Notes under the pieces: model-generated
The model's input: only the letters and a program-made list of their open reading frames with translations
What the model was told of the DNA's origin: nothing
Databases searched by the model: none
Made by a program: the position numbers and the translations under genes
Shown here: one piece after another, positions 5,136-6,536 of the stretch
How positions within the stretch are numbered: the first letter of the stretch is position 1
Layout of the letters: the number at the start of each line of letters is the position of its first letter
Assembly: GCA_007126175.1 (NCBI GenBank)
Contig: SLBU01000036.1
Location: 1-6,536 of the forward strand
Direction: 5' to 3'
Source: Kiritimatiellia bacterium
GTDB lineage: Bacteria; Verrucomicrobiota; Kiritimatiellia; UBA8416
DNA: 6,536 bases

Positions 5136-6062
5136 ATGAAAGGCTTCACCCATTTTGTCTGCGGACTGGCCGTCGCTTCGTTCTTCCCATGGTCTGTCCA
5201 GGCCGCCGCCGGTGGCAACCCGCTTTACTTTCTCCTTGGCGGCACGCTGGCCCTGCTGCCCGACACGCTCGACTTTCGTCTCCTGCGCTACTTCTACCGG
5301 CACGATATTGAAGTGATACCGGATCCCCTCGCCCCCGACATGCAAATGGTGGCCAACGCCATGGCCCAGACGATCGATGCATCCACCGAGCGAAACTTGC
5401 GCCTACACCTTCACACGATCCGAATGGGCCCCGATTGCTGGCAGAAATATCGGATCAGCATCAACCCGCAAGAGCGGCACGTCACGGCCAAGCTCGACGA
5501 CAGGATCGACACGGGAGGCAACCCGCTACCCGATCAACCCAAACGTAAACATGCGCAAGCTGTCGCAACCTTTCGTGCGCCGGTGGCCCTGGAATATCTT
5601 GCCGATTTCGCCGTTGAAATGTTCGATGGCCCCCACGTGGAATGCTCGCACCAGAATAATGGCGAAATACAGATCCGTTTCATCCCGTGGCACCGCCGCC
5701 ATACGCACAGTCTCTGCCTGAGTGCCCTCCTGGCAGGCCTGGCTGGCATTCTCTTTGGCTGGCAGGCGGCACCCGTGGCTTTTGCAACCCATGCCTCCCA
5801 TATACTCCTCGATCAGCTCGGATATATGGGCAGTAATCTGCTATGGCCCATCACGAACCAGCGTTTTCCCGGCTTTAAGCTCCAACACGCATCCAGCGCA
5901 TTCTGGAATCTTGCTGCAGTCTGGATCGCGATCGCACTGCTCTACGGCAACCTCCACAGCCACACCGTTACCGCACCACACATCCCCCCCATCGGATTTC
6001 TGATCGCCGCCATCATCCTACCTCTCGGCATTATCCACCGCTGGCTCGGCAACGAAACGTAA
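5136..6062 (+). CDS. YdjM-like membrane-bound metal-dependent hydrolase with a large internal insert
   Basis: A 308-residue protein of the LexA-regulated, membrane-bound metal-dependent hydrolase family (PF04307 type, E. coli YdjM); its substrate is unknown. Family motifs are in order: THF near the N-terminus (His6), LLPDTLDF at 40-47, HRRHTHSL at 186-193, THASHILLDQL at 218-228 and WPITNQRF at 237-244. His6, Asp43, Asp46, His189, His191, His222 and Asp226 are likely metal ligands. Hydrophobic segments at about 28-48, 195-217, 254-271 and 284-303 suggest an inner-membrane protein. Between the second and third motifs lie about 135 residues of soluble, charged sequence, making it much longer than E. 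coli YdjM (about 196 residues). The frame is open back to an ATG at 5052, but homology begins at MKGFTHF, so 5136 is chosen; neither start has a visible Shine-Dalgarno. It is divergent from nrdJ and ends 12 nt from the convergent alr. Confidence 0.85.
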   Translation: MKGFTHFVCGLAVASFFPWSVQAAAGGNPLYFLLGGTLALLPDTLDFRLLRYFYRHDIEVIPDPLAPDMQMVANAMAQTIDASTERNLRLHLHTIRMGPDCWQKYRISINPQERHVTAKLDDRIDTGGNPLPDQPKRKHAQAVATFRAPVALEYLADFAVEMFDGPHVECSHQNNGEIQIRFIPWHRRHTHSLCLSALLAGLAGILFGWQAAPVAFATHASHILLDQLGYMGSNLLWPITNQRFPGFKLQHASSAFWNLAAVWIAIALLYGNLHSHTVTAPHIPPIGFLIAAIILPLGIIHRWLGNET

Positions 6063-6074
6063 GAGCACGCCCCC

Positions 6075-6536
6075 TTACCTATACCGCCGCACAACGCGCG
6101 GTCCAATCGAACAAAGAATATCATAGGCGTGGCTTCCCTTGAGCACGGCCCAATGCTCCGGGGTAATGGCGGCAGGGCCTGTGCCGCCGAGGCATGTCAC
6201 CTCATCGCCACAGTGGGCATCGGGAACCGCATCCAACGCAATCGTCGTGTAGTCCATGGATACACGCCCCAGCACATGACAGGGCACACCGCGCACCAGC
6301 ACATGCCCCCGGTTCGAGAGCCCCATCGGAACCCCGTCGGCATACCCCACCGGAATCGTCCCCACACGCATCCGCTTTGGCAACCGATACGTGCAACCGT
6401 ACCCGATACAAGCGCCTTCCGACAGCTCCCGCACAACGGCCAATCGCGTCTTCAACGATATCACATGCTCAAGTTCCAACACCCGGCTGCCTTCCGGATC
6501 AAAGGAACCATACAGATTGATGCCCGTACGAACCGC
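6075..6536 (-). CDS. alr: Alanine racemase, C-terminal part (5' end outside the window)
   Basis: A pyridoxal phosphate enzyme that interconverts L- and D-alanine for peptidoglycan. The last 153 residues are present, under half of the usual length of about 360; the PLP lysine lies outside the window. Seen directly: VRTGINLYG at residues 2-10 of the fragment (the family VRPGxxLYG segment at the end of the barrel), IGYGCTY at 44-50 containing the catalytic tyrosine (Y46), VGYADG at 63-68, GRVSMD at 90-95 with the Met-Asp substrate-binding pair, and HAYDILCSIGPRV at 136-148. The frame is open to the window edge with no start, so it is an edge cut and not a truncated gene. It converges on the YdjM-like gene with 12 nt between the stop codons and no clear terminator. 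Confidence 0.96.
   Translation of the reverse strand, partial: AVRTGINLYGSFDPEGSRVLELEHVISLKTRLAVVRELSEGACIGYGCTYRLPKRMRVGTIPVGYADGVPMGLSNRGHVLVRGVPCHVLGRVSMDYTTIALDAVPDAHCGDEVTCLGGTGPAAITPEHWAVLKGSHAYDILCSIGPRVVRRYR

Overview
The window is about 6.5 kb of bacterial housekeeping DNA with five protein genes, two of them cut by the window ends. Three lie on the minus strand with their control regions: nrdJ (vitamin B12-dependent ribonucleotide reductase), ribBA (bifunctional riboflavin enzyme) and the start of ribH (lumazine synthase). A YdjM-like membrane metal-dependent hydrolase gene lies on the plus strand, divergent from nrdJ and convergent with alr (alanine racemase, minus strand, only its 3' part present). 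The genes point to a free-living bacterium that makes its own riboflavin and peptidoglycan D-alanine and uses a class II, adenosylcobalamin-dependent reductase. A PVC-type lineage (Kiritimatiellota, Lentisphaerota or Verrucomicrobiota) is a guess from gene style; nothing in the sequence proves it.

Layout. 1-194 (-) is the 5' part of ribH. 210-1409 (-) is ribBA, 15 nt upstream of ribH, with the ribH Shine-Dalgarno inside the gap, so the two form an operon. 1410-1668 is the ribBA leader: a terminator-like hairpin (1482-1505) and a clear FMN riboswitch (1515-1668), with a candidate promoter just upstream (1672-1699). 1700-1907 has no gene but holds a run of small inverted repeats. 1908-1933 is a strong GC-rich hairpin ending nrdJ. 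1944-4829 (-) is complete nrdJ. 4830-5135 is a divergent intergenic region. It holds two NrdR-box-like dyads spaced exactly 32 bp centre to centre, an 80-nt A/C-skewed stretch, a repeated 11-mer and a good extended -10 promoter for the plus-strand gene. 5136-6062 (+) is the YdjM-like gene. 6075-6536 (-) is the alr C-terminal part.

How it works together. RibBA makes both riboflavin precursors: the DHBP synthase domain makes the four-carbon unit and the GTP cyclohydrolase II domain makes the pyrimidine. RibH joins the four-carbon unit to the pyrimidine derivative. The pair is controlled by FMN feedback through the riboswitch. nrdJ supplies deoxyribonucleotides and is probably controlled by NrdR. 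No mobile element, CRISPR array, tRNA or rRNA was seen. The most interesting material is regulatory: an FMN aptamer with an extra hairpin inside P2, the paired NrdR-like sites with a third copy over the divergent promoter, and a hairpin cluster that could be a small RNA.
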